This document shows positions 1-12,744 of a stretch of DNA of 64,000 nt, one piece after another; positions within the stretch are counted from its first letter, which is position 1; every line of letters starts with the position of its first letter. The DNA is from Aphanomyces cochlioides (taxonomy: Eukaryota > Oomycota > Saprolegniomycetes > Saprolegniales > Verrucalvaceae): positions 1,178,001 to 1,242,000 of the forward strand of contig JAHQRK010000014.1 of the NCBI GenBank assembly GCA_019828595.1, given 5' to 3'. The notes under the pieces are model-generated. The model saw only the letters and a program-made list of their open reading frames with translations, was not told where the DNA came from and made no database searches. The position numbers and the translations under genes were made by a program.

Positions 1-3000
1 AGTGCAGTTGCACTGCAAACAGAGCCAATAGGAGTCAAAGTAGCTAGATCAAACATTAAATCGATTCCGAGAAAAGTTGGGTCGCATAATGGTAACAGCG
101 TATGCAAGAGTTGCATTGCTCGAACCTGGGGCTCCACTTGACCAAAGCAAACAGTAGTGAGCAATAATGTTAGCCAATTTGGAGTGCACAAAAACGTCTG
201 ACATACAGATGACACGGAAACAAATTGAAGCAACGACAAAATACCCAACACACTGGGGCTATTTCCAATTGCATCAAGTCGATATTGAGCATTGCGCAAT
301 TCAAGCATGCTCGTCACTTCCACGTACATCTCCGAATACAACATGTCAAACACGTTGGCACTAAGAGTCTGCGGTCCTGAAACTTGACGTTTGAAATGAG
401 GTGGACTCAGGGAATCCAAGTTATCACTGTCTTCACCTTCACTGGCAACTTGAACTGCCAATAAATAGACTACTTTCATCGTAGCTTGTCGTAGCCCCAT
501 AAATGAAGGCGTATCGCCGGTGCGGTCAAGGATATCTTGTAAAATCTGGAATATTCTGCAACTTGAGAGCATAACGTGATCCTCTGGCATGATACGCATG
601 GCACAGGCATCTAAAAGAACCATCTGCCAATTCAAGTCAAATGAGCCACAACTTAAAAGTTGAGTGATGCAGAAGTAGTACCCTTCAAAGGCAATATGAA
701 CTTCGCGTTTTGTCGTCACAGGACACCCAGCTATTCCAAACTGATAGTGCCACAAGTGCGTGTTGTTTTGACGTAAAACGCTCAACACATGGTGTAATAT
801 TGCTGCCTTGACTGGAATAGATACGTTTGTCGAGCATAAAATCGCTGTTGTGCGTCGCAGCCCTGAGGCACGGGATATTGCTTTATGTTGCGCAGAGTTC
901 AGCAGGTCATGGATTCGCTTAACGTTACAGTCAACGTCTTTATAAAATGTGAAAATTGATTGCAACAAATCTGTCAGCCACTCTGGCACGGATGATTCTT
1001 CAGAAGTTGAGTCGAAAGAATTACTCCGTTTTGAACCCATGGAAATACGACGAGTTAACGAAGGTGGCTCACCATGACCCATATATTCCTCGGTCTTGCT
1101 AGGAAATAAACTCAATAGCAAATCCACTTTTGCTGTCAACGTTGAGGCTACAACATCGTACGACGTTTTTGATGTCGTCTTGTAACGCAGCGCCCAGGAC
1201 TTCAATTCCATGGCTTTTTGCCAAATTATTCGAAGCGGCTTTGGTGGTACTTTCGAATTTTCTGTGTCGAAACCCTCTGCCAGCGAAATCATGCCACAAT
1301 GAGCTAGCATAGAAGCAATGACTCCTCGAATTGCTCGATCTAATGCGGGACCACCCATTCGAAGAACCAATGCACTTCCACCGACAAACCGAAGCATAGA
1401 TTTTTCTAGGGATGGACAATTACCATCAAGAAATTGCTTCAAAAAGAAGCTTTCTGTGCGCTTTCCAAGTCCCCCTTGGAAAAGCTTTGACTGAACCCAC
1501 TTTTGTTCAACCCCTTCTTCAATTGAAGACGATTCATCACCGTAAATGATATGACCATATAGTTGACCAGCCAAGCAGCCCAGAGTTAAGAAATTGTCGT
1601 CAACAAATGATCCACACTGCAATATAGACTCGATTAAATCCAGCATAGTATCTTGTTCGTCCAGCATACTCGTCCAAAGACACATATTTGAAGAGAAATG
1701 GGATATCAGTGGAATAAAAGACTCTGTCCCGACTGCCCCTTCTTGGAGTAAAGCATTACGGTAGGACGTCAACAAAGCCTTTGCGCAAAATACAGTCAAG
1801 GGTAATGGCTCAATCTTGGGAATTTCTTTGAGTTGAGCAGACTCCGAGGGAAACAAGATTGGACTCATCCAACTGACAGAATCATTCACATGAAACAAGC
1901 TAACTGCTGGAAAATATTCATCTCCTGGTGTCAAGTCCAAGGAATATGTAGGTCCATATTGAGATCCAGAATCAGCATTAGACACAATCAGAGTACCGGA
2001 ATTTGTATTGACGGTGAGGTCCAGTAAGGGGATATTCTTTGAGCTGAATAAGGGCAACGATGTTGATTTTGTTCGTTGATTATTGTGGTAAAAGTCTCCT
2101 GTGAGAACCCACCCATAACTTTCACTTGTACTGCCGATCCAGTGAATGGATGGGATATCCTTCTTCGACAATCCCACGATAACGTGCCCTATATCTGTAC
2201 AATGATTTACCTTAATTCGCCAAGTATACACTCCGGATCCTAGTCCAACAACATTTGACATGATGCATCAAATGCTGAACGAACCTTGTTTAATATGTTT
2301 GTTGGCCAGAGCAGAGGACCATCGCCCTTGCTCCTCTGATGAGTACGTAATTGTTCGTGATGAGTCTGATAACTTGCACGTATCGTCCACAATTTCATAC
2401 TGTAGCCATCCTTTTGAATTCGTCATCTCCTTTGCAAGGATTACATCTTGGAGTACGTCATTTAGCATGTACGGAGATTTCACTGGTCGAGTAATGTTAT
2501 CCAGAACTATACAGCAATCAATTTCAGTCCCTCAAAATGATATACCTTGTTCTTCAAGAAGTTGCATACCGTCGTTAGGATCAACATCGAATACCCAACC
2601 ATCACCGTGAGCGACATACACGACAGATTCGTCAGCTTTTTGTACCACGCAGTTAGATTCAATCACTTGACCAATATTCAATGTGCGACCAATCTTGAGC
2701 GCTTTTACATTCGGTGTAGCACGTACTCCGATTGGGCAATTGATAACCTTAAAATAGCGCGTTGGTGCATTCCATTGTTTTAGCCGGCTAGTTGTTGATA
2801 AATCCCATGCATCTTCCGCGAGTGACTGCTTAATTATCTCCATTTGAAGCAGTGACACCAATTTAAAGATAAATGTATTTGTCGAAACGTTCGTCAGATG
2901 CTGCACCAGTGATTTCCACAATTGTTTGAAGAAATCTAAAGTTAATTGACTGTGGTTGTCGTGATAATATTGATATGACTCATCGTAAAGTACTACCAAT

Positions 3001-6000
3001 TGTTCTGGTGACATTGAATCAAGATCATCGTCTTGGTGAAATGGTTGAAGTGCCTGCACGACTTGCTCTTGGTTTAAGGTCTTTGAGTCGAGAAGGGCTT
3101 CCTTAACCTTTTCAACTGTCCAGGGGAACATTGATTTGATTCTTTCATTTTCAGTAAATGGAAGCAATTGCATTACTAAGTGCTCTTTGGAGATCAAAAC
3201 ACGACAAATTTCTTCAGCTAGCAGAGGTTTCTGCAACGATTGTAAAAGAAAATCTGCTCTCTTTTGAGTTGTAGGATAAAATATTTCCAAGCCGGCAACA
3301 TGTGTTTCAATGGCTTCTTGTTGAATCAACTTCATTGTATCTTCATCAACAAAGTCAACATCGGTGCTTATTAAGTGTACCAGCAAGTCGTTTAATCTCT
3401 GAGCAAACGAAGAAGATTCAGAAAGACCCAGTCCAACGGATGCAGGGGAGATTCCAACAGGAATGTGGTGCTTTTTGGACATGACTGACGCCAAAGGCTC
3501 AAAGTTAGCACGCAAAATCTTCAGGACTGATAGAATATATTTTCCTTGGTCAACTTGTGTTTCTTTTTCAAGAAGTTGCTTCAGCAGAGAATGTAAAAGC
3601 AAGAACGTCAAAACATGTGGCCATACAGCACCTGATTTTAATTTAAGCGAAGTATCTAGTTCTTTCAGCAAGGATGAAGATTTCAAATAGGTTGACGCCA
3701 AATTCTCCATAAATGAGATAACACGGTCATGCAGCTCAAGTTTGTCATTCAAAAAGTCCACTTCGACTGGCTCTGTGACCAATGATACATCCAACTCTTG
3801 CTTCCATCCTTCGCTTCGAAGAACACGACCATGAAAGCGAGGTACAGATGAAGACAAATCATAGACAATCAACCCTCGTCCTTCTGAAAACGAATAGTGA
3901 GCTACGTCGTCATTACAACACTGTGCCTCAGATTTCAGTATCCTAAATGCTCCAATGTCTCCTGTCCAAACACTTGCAAATGGTAGCTCATATGGCAAAG
4001 CTCCAACGTATAAATCAAAGGTTGTTGAACTTGAAGTATCGAAAGGAGCTCCACTTGATGGGAGTGTTTCCACTTTGTGTCCATCAATAAAGAAAACGAC
4101 TTGTTTCGGTGTATATGACAATCCCACTTTCACCCAAGATAATTTAGATGATACGTACCGACTAGTCGTTGTAAACTTTCGATCCTTAGTTCGCACACTC
4201 AGCCGTCCGTCTTGGGTAACACCCCATATGAATACAAAGCCAGTATTTGCAACATCACATGTGCAAGCCGCCAAAACTTGCAAGTATGGCGAAAATTCAA
4301 AAGCTCGAATAGTGGCTTCCATGTGGATCTCGTCAGGCCATTTTGGGATGGATTGAACCAAGTCAGTGACTTTCAAGAAGCCGCCCAAGGCAGGGACAAA
4401 GTACGTGACTATATCTTCTTTATAAGTCCAAGAGGTAGTAAATTGAACAACTGTTTCGCTCGCCATGGAAGATCGCGCTAACGCCAAATTTGTTGATTCG
4501 ACCATCTGTTTTTTCTCTTTCATACTCTTCGTTACGTCCTTGCCTGAACAACCTCGTGTTGGGTAGAACACAGCATGCCTAACGTATCCACGGAATCCTT
4601 TGTAATCTGTTGTTGGCTTTTTTACTCCAGGCGGCGATTTTCCAAAGTAAAATGGGTGCCGATTGTGAATCACAGCATCATTAAGGGATAAAGTCCGATC
4701 TTCTTTCCCCTGAATGAATAGACGCAATGTTAAACTTTCACAGACAATGGCAATATGTGTCCACGTTTCAGCGGGAATAGGTCCACTAGACACCAACGTG
4801 GAGTTCCAGTCAGATTGCGTGGATACACAAACTGCAAGCATAAGCCTATCGCAGCTCAAGAACACACTGCACGTACGTTCCATGGTATGATCTTGACCTT
4901 TAAGGAAGATAGTTCGCCATGGACGAGGTTCTGAATTGTCCTGTACCGCGAGTGGGTAAACCCAGAAACTGATTGTCCATGCTTTTGGAGCTGGAATAAC
5001 TGATGGATGAAGTCGGCATATCGTCCCGCAGTCCGACGAAAATTCAAAGCAGTCTTCGATGAGATCAACAGATGAATTAAAATCAGCAGGAATGTTCGTG
5101 GTAGGAAGTGGAAACAAATATCCTAATGATCTGAAGGCTCCAGGGTACATTCCACATCTCCCAACGTCAATAAGTGATCGAAACGTGCGCTGGCCGAATC
5201 CAATTGACGGGATGAGCGTTGACTGGAGAGAATTAGGAATTGGGAAGGACAACTCAGTCTTAGCTTGGTCAATCTTGAATATGAGCACTTGACGGTCCAC
5301 ATCAATACTGCATTGAACAGAAGACCAAGAGGAGTACACTTCATTGAGTGTAGCGACGCACTGATAATTGTGGTAGATGCTGTGACCATCAAAGGCAATC
5401 GAATTTGAGTCGTCGCCAATCAAGACGGTTGGGTGTTTTCGATCATACGAAATCCATCCGACACGAAATTGTGGTTTTGCCACATCGTGAGGCTCACTGA
5501 GTTGGATATTAAATGACCATGTTCCTGTAGCTTGTAGCCGCCATCCAGTTAGTGCAATGGTAGTACATTCGTGAGAGTCCTTTGCTGTTATTTGCGCTCC
5601 TTGTATTGTGACCGAACGACTGTTCTTTCCATTTAAGCATACCCATTGGAGCGGTGATCGAGGTTGCGTTTCGACAGAAACTTCACGTTCAGCTGCAGTG
5701 TGTAAGTGGGCAAGATCAATATACTGACGACCTCTGTTTGTGGCGTCAAGAATGGACTTGAACTTGGGTTGAAATTGATCAAGGGCGTCAGGGTCAGGAG
5801 ATAGCAAAGCAACCTTGAGTAGCACGAGCAGATCCAAGCAAACTAATTCAGAGACACCATGGTTTTGTCGTAAGAAGCCTGAGATTGCGTGGAATAGAAC
5901 AGGCTCATGTTCCTTGAGCACAAGGAGGGCCTCTGACATGTCCGAATTCACAGACGTCACTAACCTGGACTGCTGCGCACTACTTGTCCCCAGTGTTGAA

Positions 6001-6251
6001 GCGTCTGTGGCTTGCTCTTCTATTGCTGCCTTTGTTGTGTGTGGAGTGTAGAGGGTGGAATGCTTGTTGATCAAGTCCAGCAATCTATTGCGGACTCCAA
6101 TGTCTTGAACTTCTGGCACTTCGTCCTGTGGAAGAAAGCAGCATGCCAGGGAGCGCAGCGACAAGCTATTCTGATAAGCTCCTTTCCTACAGGCGACTTT
6201 TACGTCGTCAATAAGCTCTTGGAGCTTCAGCTTTTTCCGCTCAATCTCCAT
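1..6251 (-). CDS. Giant SPRY/LamG-domain protein, C-terminus beyond the left edge (possible HECT-type E3 ligase)
   Basis: The first in-frame ATG is at 6251; a longer frame to 6314 begins with TTG. Exon 1 runs uninterrupted to 2546. An apparent stop is removed by a 39-nt intron (2545..2507) and a second by a 45-nt intron (2284..2240); the frame then stays open to base 1. In order I see a helical N-terminus, a SPRY-like beta-sandwich at about residues 220-380, two LamG/concanavalin-like domains (near WTISFWVYPL and WVKVGLSYTPKQVVFFIDG), a helical stretch, and a second SPRY after intron 2 (GVYTWRIKV, SYGWVLTGDF). SPRY plus LamG in a very large protein is typical of HERC/HECTD-like ubiquitin ligases, but any HECT domain would lie outside the window, so enzymatic function is inferred. 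The gene starts 124 nt after the PPWD1 stop. Its first 2.67 kb are part of the tandem duplication; this is the only copy that continues into the 3' part. Confidence 0.75.
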
Positions 6252-7902
6252 GGAGCGATGGCGAAGCTTCGGATGAGAGGTTGATCTTTCTTTCTGACTT
6301 GGACATGAAAACAAAGGAATCCGGATAAGACAATTAAGAAATATTCGGATGGGTTGTAAAAGATAAAGTCCTTTATTACATTATATCAATGTTGATAATC
6401 TTGACCTCTTCGATCGGTTTGTCAAAGCGATCAACATCGACGCCTTCAATTGTTGCGACGGTGTCTTTGCCATTTTCCACACGGCCGAAGACAGTATGTT
6501 TATTGTCAAGCCACGGCGTTGGGACGGTTGTGATAAAGAATTGAGACCCGTTTGTTCGTGGGCCAGCCTATCCATGAAATGAGAACAATCGACAAAGTCA
6601 ATGCAGCATACATTAGCCATCGAGACAGTAAATGGCCGATCGTGGCGTAAATTGCGGTGAAATTCATCTTCAAATTCGCCGCCCCAAATAGATTCGCCAC
6701 CGGTGCCATCTCCAAGAGGATCGCCAGTTTGAATCATAAAGTTTTTAATCACACGGTGAAAAATAAGGTTGTCATAGTACCTATGCATAGGATAAGGACT
6801 CTATTCCATCATTTATCCACGTACCCATTCCTCGCATGTGTGCAAAAGTTTTCCACGGTTCGCGGACATTCATTCGGGTATAATTGAATAAAAATGTCGC
6901 CAAGGGTGGTATGGATGACCGCGCGAGTGCCAAGAGCTGCAGCAGACGTATTCGTGGCGACTTGAGACTCGTCCAGTGTTGGTTTTTCATTAAATACGTC
7001 ACGTCCATGCTCATCATCACCATCATCGACCGGCTCGCGGGACGAGAAGCAGTAGAAACGATGTTTCTTGAATGCAGTGGCGAATACCATAGGATCTATC
7101 AAAGCCTTTGGGTCTTCCTTGTCGCTCATTACAAGGCTTTTCTGCATTTCGGAGGAAGCATTCTTTTGAAATTGAGTGTTGATGTTTGGTGTACCCTATT
7201 CAATTGTCAGAATTACAGGCATATTAACAAGAGATACCTGAAAGAGGCATATTTGCATGAACCGCTCAGTGTTCTCCACTTTGCCAAGAACTCTTGAGAG
7301 TTTATTTGTTTCAATATGAAGAATCTTGATGCCAAGTAGGGTCGGGAAGAGGAGATAATGACCACTATCGTCAAAAATACAGTTTGATACGGCTCCAACA
7401 CTCTGGATTTCTTTTTCCACTGCCATTCGTCTGCCGAAATCGATTGCGTCGAGTTGCAAACTACCCTCAGCTTGTGCATCTTCAAACTGGACAAGGGATT
7501 CGTCGTACTTTCGTCGAAGCTTTCCTAGTTGAACGATACTTCTGGGTTTGCTGACGACAATAATTACCTGTCTCGAAGCGAAACACGCGCAAGAATGAAT
7601 CAGCGGCAGTCACGACAAATGAAGTACCATCAGGAGAAACGTCGATAGTGGTAGCATGAGTGCGGTGCTTGAGGAGCTCATATAAATCTGTATTCATCTT
7701 GGACGTGAATTTGACAACCTCTTGTGTGGGAAACTTGTACGTGTCGGGAGACCAATAATCGAGGATTCCCTTGGCATCCCCACTGATTACACAGTTTGCA
7801 ACAGGATTGTAGCCCAGCACAGTGATGGGTGTGGAGTGCACCGTATCCAACGTATGCAATAGTGCCGTTTTCTCTGTCTGTTCGGCATGATAAACGCGGA
7901 GG
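3579..7902. repeat. Tandem duplication unit, copy 1 (4,324 bp)
   Basis: This copy is followed immediately by the second at 7903. Every frame inside it recurs exactly 4,324 bp downstream with the same translation, and I found no mismatch by eye. It contains the 5' part of the giant SPRY/LamG gene and a PPWD1 gene lacking its 5' end. The left boundary lies inside a coding exon; only one shared G is seen at the breakpoints, so no repeat appears to have mediated the event. Confidence 0.95.
6376..7902 (-). pseudogene. PPWD1 copy lacking its N-terminal ~160 codons
   Basis: This is the PPWD1 gene of duplication copy 1. It is identical to the intact gene from the codons around RVYHAEQ onward, including the rest of the WD40 region, all four introns and the complete cyclophilin domain ([27 protein letters not shown]). 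Upstream of 7902 the sequence switches to the giant SPRY/LamG gene in a different frame, so the start codon, the first WD repeats and the native promoter are missing. Transcription could only come from the chimeric gene upstream. The stop is at 6376..6378, 124 nt before the giant-gene ATG. Confidence 0.85.
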
Positions 7903-10575
7903 CTTCAGCAGAGAATGTAAAAGCAAGAACGTCAAAACATGTGGCCATACAGCACCTGATTTTAATTTAAGCGAAGTATCTAGTTCTTTCAGCAAGGATG
8001 AAGATTTCAAATAGGTTGACGCCAAATTCTCCATAAATGAGATAACACGGTCATGCAGCTCAAGTTTGTCATTCAAAAAGTCCACTTCGACTGGCTCTGT
8101 GACCAATGATACATCCAACTCTTGCTTCCATCCTTCGCTTCGAAGAACACGACCATGAAAGCGAGGTACAGATGAAGACAAATCATAGACAATCAACCCT
8201 CGTCCTTCTGAAAACGAATAGTGAGCTACGTCGTCATTACAACACTGTGCCTCAGATTTCAGTATCCTAAATGCTCCAATGTCTCCTGTCCAAACACTTG
8301 CAAATGGTAGCTCATATGGCAAAGCTCCAACGTATAAATCAAAGGTTGTTGAACTTGAAGTATCGAAAGGAGCTCCACTTGATGGGAGTGTTTCCACTTT
8401 GTGTCCATCAATAAAGAAAACGACTTGTTTCGGTGTATATGACAATCCCACTTTCACCCAAGATAATTTAGATGATACGTACCGACTAGTCGTTGTAAAC
8501 TTTCGATCCTTAGTTCGCACACTCAGCCGTCCGTCTTGGGTAACACCCCATATGAATACAAAGCCAGTATTTGCAACATCACATGTGCAAGCCGCCAAAA
8601 CTTGCAAGTATGGCGAAAATTCAAAAGCTCGAATAGTGGCTTCCATGTGGATCTCGTCAGGCCATTTTGGGATGGATTGAACCAAGTCAGTGACTTTCAA
8701 GAAGCCGCCCAAGGCAGGGACAAAGTACGTGACTATATCTTCTTTATAAGTCCAAGAGGTAGTAAATTGAACAACTGTTTCGCTCGCCATGGAAGATCGC
8801 GCTAACGCCAAATTTGTTGATTCGACCATCTGTTTTTTCTCTTTCATACTCTTCGTTACGTCCTTGCCTGAACAACCTCGTGTTGGGTAGAACACAGCAT
8901 GCCTAACGTATCCACGGAATCCTTTGTAATCTGTTGTTGGCTTTTTTACTCCAGGCGGCGATTTTCCAAAGTAAAATGGGTGCCGATTGTGAATCACAGC
9001 ATCATTAAGGGATAAAGTCCGATCTTCTTTCCCCTGAATGAATAGACGCAATGTTAAACTTTCACAGACAATGGCAATATGTGTCCACGTTTCAGCGGGA
9101 ATAGGTCCACTAGACACCAACGTGGAGTTCCAGTCAGATTGCGTGGATACACAAACTGCAAGCATAAGCCTATCGCAGCTCAAGAACACACTGCACGTAC
9201 GTTCCATGGTATGATCTTGACCTTTAAGGAAGATAGTTCGCCATGGACGAGGTTCTGAATTGTCCTGTACCGCGAGTGGGTAAACCCAGAAACTGATTGT
9301 CCATGCTTTTGGAGCTGGAATAACTGATGGATGAAGTCGGCATATCGTCCCGCAGTCCGACGAAAATTCAAAGCAGTCTTCGATGAGATCAACAGATGAA
9401 TTAAAATCAGCAGGAATGTTCGTGGTAGGAAGTGGAAACAAATATCCTAATGATCTGAAGGCTCCAGGGTACATTCCACATCTCCCAACGTCAATAAGTG
9501 ATCGAAACGTGCGCTGGCCGAATCCAATTGACGGGATGAGCGTTGACTGGAGAGAATTAGGAATTGGGAAGGACAACTCAGTCTTAGCTTGGTCAATCTT
9601 GAATATGAGCACTTGACGGTCCACATCAATACTGCATTGAACAGAAGACCAAGAGGAGTACACTTCATTGAGTGTAGCGACGCACTGATAATTGTGGTAG
9701 ATGCTGTGACCATCAAAGGCAATCGAATTTGAGTCGTCGCCAATCAAGACGGTTGGGTGTTTTCGATCATACGAAATCCATCCGACACGAAATTGTGGTT
9801 TTGCCACATCGTGAGGCTCACTGAGTTGGATATTAAATGACCATGTTCCTGTAGCTTGTAGCCGCCATCCAGTTAGTGCAATGGTAGTACATTCGTGAGA
9901 GTCCTTTGCTGTTATTTGCGCTCCTTGTATTGTGACCGAACGACTGTTCTTTCCATTTAAGCATACCCATTGGAGCGGTGATCGAGGTTGCGTTTCGACA
10001 GAAACTTCACGTTCAGCTGCAGTGTGTAAGTGGGCAAGATCAATATACTGACGACCTCTGTTTGTGGCGTCAAGAATGGACTTGAACTTGGGTTGAAATT
10101 GATCAAGGGCGTCAGGGTCAGGAGATAGCAAAGCAACCTTGAGTAGCACGAGCAGATCCAAGCAAACTAATTCAGAGACACCATGGTTTTGTCGTAAGAA
10201 GCCTGAGATTGCGTGGAATAGAACAGGCTCATGTTCCTTGAGCACAAGGAGGGCCTCTGACATGTCCGAATTCACAGACGTCACTAACCTGGACTGCTGC
10301 GCACTACTTGTCCCCAGTGTTGAAGCGTCTGTGGCTTGCTCTTCTATTGCTGCCTTTGTTGTGTGTGGAGTGTAGAGGGTGGAATGCTTGTTGATCAAGT
10401 CCAGCAATCTATTGCGGACTCCAATGTCTTGAACTTCTGGCACTTCGTCCTGTGGAAGAAAGCAGCATGCCAGGGAGCGCAGCGACAAGCTATTCTGATA
10501 AGCTCCTTTCCTACAGGCGACTTTTACGTCGTCAATAAGCTCTTGGAGCTTCAGCTTTTTCCGCTCAATCTCCAT
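7678..10575 (-). pseudogene. Chimera: N-terminus of the giant SPRY/LamG protein fused out of frame to PPWD1
   Basis: From the ATG at 10575 the frame reads 891 codons identical to the giant SPRY/LamG protein, covering the first SPRY and both LamG-like domains. At 7903 it crosses the duplication junction and continues for 74 residues in a frame that is not the PPWD1 frame before stopping at 7678. The helical region, second SPRY and everything beyond are lost. The promoter region and start are the same as those of the intact gene at 6251, so if the duplication is real this should be transcribed and could make a truncated, potentially competing protein. Confidence 0.8.
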
Positions 10576-12226
10576 GGAGCGATGGCGAAGCTTCGGATGA
10601 GAGGTTGATCTTTCTTTCTGACTTGGACATGAAAACAAAGGAATCCGGATAAGACAATTAAGAAATATTCGGATGGGTTGTAAAAGATAAAGTCCTTTAT
10701 TACATTATATCAATGTTGATAATCTTGACCTCTTCGATCGGTTTGTCAAAGCGATCAACATCGACGCCTTCAATTGTTGCGACGGTGTCTTTGCCATTTT
10801 CCACACGGCCGAAGACAGTATGTTTATTGTCAAGCCACGGCGTTGGGACGGTTGTGATAAAGAATTGAGACCCGTTTGTTCGTGGGCCAGCCTATCCATG
10901 AAATGAGAACAATCGACAAAGTCAATGCAGCATACATTAGCCATCGAGACAGTAAATGGCCGATCGTGGCGTAAATTGCGGTGAAATTCATCTTCAAATT
11001 CGCCGCCCCAAATAGATTCGCCACCGGTGCCATCTCCAAGAGGATCGCCAGTTTGAATCATAAAGTTTTTAATCACACGGTGAAAAATAAGGTTGTCATA
11101 GTACCTATGCATAGGATAAGGACTCTATTCCATCATTTATCCACGTACCCATTCCTCGCATGTGTGCAAAAGTTTTCCACGGTTCGCGGACATTCATTCG
11201 GGTATAATTGAATAAAAATGTCGCCAAGGGTGGTATGGATGACCGCGCGAGTGCCAAGAGCTGCAGCAGACGTATTCGTGGCGACTTGAGACTCGTCCAG
11301 TGTTGGTTTTTCATTAAATACGTCACGTCCATGCTCATCATCACCATCATCGACCGGCTCGCGGGACGAGAAGCAGTAGAAACGATGTTTCTTGAATGCA
11401 GTGGCGAATACCATAGGATCTATCAAAGCCTTTGGGTCTTCCTTGTCGCTCATTACAAGGCTTTTCTGCATTTCGGAGGAAGCATTCTTTTGAAATTGAG
11501 TGTTGATGTTTGGTGTACCCTATTCAATTGTCAGAATTACAGGCATATTAACAAGAGATACCTGAAAGAGGCATATTTGCATGAACCGCTCAGTGTTCTC
11601 CACTTTGCCAAGAACTCTTGAGAGTTTATTTGTTTCAATATGAAGAATCTTGATGCCAAGTAGGGTCGGGAAGAGGAGATAATGACCACTATCGTCAAAA
11701 ATACAGTTTGATACGGCTCCAACACTCTGGATTTCTTTTTCCACTGCCATTCGTCTGCCGAAATCGATTGCGTCGAGTTGCAAACTACCCTCAGCTTGTG
11801 CATCTTCAAACTGGACAAGGGATTCGTCGTACTTTCGTCGAAGCTTTCCTAGTTGAACGATACTTCTGGGTTTGCTGACGACAATAATTACCTGTCTCGA
11901 AGCGAAACACGCGCAAGAATGAATCAGCGGCAGTCACGACAAATGAAGTACCATCAGGAGAAACGTCGATAGTGGTAGCATGAGTGCGGTGCTTGAGGAG
12001 CTCATATAAATCTGTATTCATCTTGGACGTGAATTTGACAACCTCTTGTGTGGGAAACTTGTACGTGTCGGGAGACCAATAATCGAGGATTCCCTTGGCA
12101 TCCCCACTGATTACACAGTTTGCAACAGGATTGTAGCCCAGCACAGTGATGGGTGTGGAGTGCACCGTATCCAACGTATGCAATAGTGCCGTTTTCTCTG
12201 TCTGTTCGGCATGATAAACGCGGAGG
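7903..12226. repeat. Tandem duplication unit, copy 2 (4,324 bp)
   Basis: This is an exact repeat of 3579..7902. The junction joins PPWD1 sequence (through 7902) to giant-gene sequence (from 7903). The right end at 12226 passes seamlessly into the 5' part of the intact PPWD1 gene. Perfect identity over 4.3 kb means either a very recent event or an assembly duplication. Confidence 0.95.
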
Positions 12227-12699
12227 ACATGTGAATCCTTTTCTGCGACGACGATCTTTGGCACAACTTGATCCTTTGAATATGCCCAGCAGCATTGACT
12301 CGGTGTATACCCAAGTGTGAGCATGTTGACCATGTCGAATCCCAGCACGTCGAAAAACTTAATTGTGCCATCGAGCGACGTCGTTGCAAGACGAAGGCCA
12401 TCGGCAGAGACTGCAAGCCCAACAATTGCCTGCAAATGGGCTTTGTAATGCTTGACAAATTCAATGCCCGTCCGCATCTTTCTCCAAAACTTGACATGTC
12501 CATCCGCTGAAGCCGTGATGAGAAACTGTGTCGACTTGGAGAACGCGACATGCGTGACAACGTCTCGATGCATATAACTTCTCTCGTACATTTCAGCACT
12601 GGGGAGCTGTTCCAAAAGAGCCTTCTCCGTCTTTATGTCGACGACTTTCCGCTTCTTAGCGACTTGTGGCATCGGCATCGGGCCTTCATTATCGCTCAT
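10700..12699 (-). CDS. PPWD1: Peptidylprolyl isomerase with WD40 repeats (PPWD1)
   Basis: The ATG at 12699 begins [18 protein letters not shown] and the stop is TAA at 10700..10702. Four introns of about 42-46 nt restore one frame: after FRFETG, after MQICLFQ, within ARNGYYDN, and after VSMAN. The N-terminal half has WD40 repeats ([27 protein letters not shown]). The C-terminal half is a cyclophilin domain starting near [11 protein letters not shown], with the catalytic region [22 protein letters not shown] and [10 protein letters not shown] all present, so it should be active. In animals and fungi this family associates with spliceosomal C complexes in the nucleus. The order of a WD40 domain then a cyclophilin is specific to PPWD1. 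This is the only intact copy in the window; its 3' 1.5 kb lies inside duplication copy 2, and the giant SPRY/LamG chimera starts 124 nt downstream on the same strand. Confidence 0.93.
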
Positions 12700-12744
12700 C
12701 TTGCGACCAAGAAAGGAAAATGTCCGGATAAAACGGCCGGATAA

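Noticed and set aside
1099..2027. Plus- and minus-strand frames of 60-106 codons at the left end.
   Set aside because: They overlap the open coding frame of the giant gene in other frames and have no domain-like sequence.
2507..2545. In-frame TGA suggesting selenocysteine or stop readthrough in the giant gene.
   Set aside because: A 39-nt GT-AG intron removes it and the joined sequence is smooth; the same size of intron recurs in other genes.
2531..2545. A 15-nt intron (GTATATCATTTTGAG) of ciliate type.
   Set aside because: The 39-nt alternative has a better acceptor and branch-like sequence, and no other intron in the window is that short.
3955..5292. Several plus-strand ORFs antisense to the giant gene, repeated at 8279-9616.
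   Set aside because: They are shadows of the minus-strand coding sequence; the repetition only reflects the tandem duplication.
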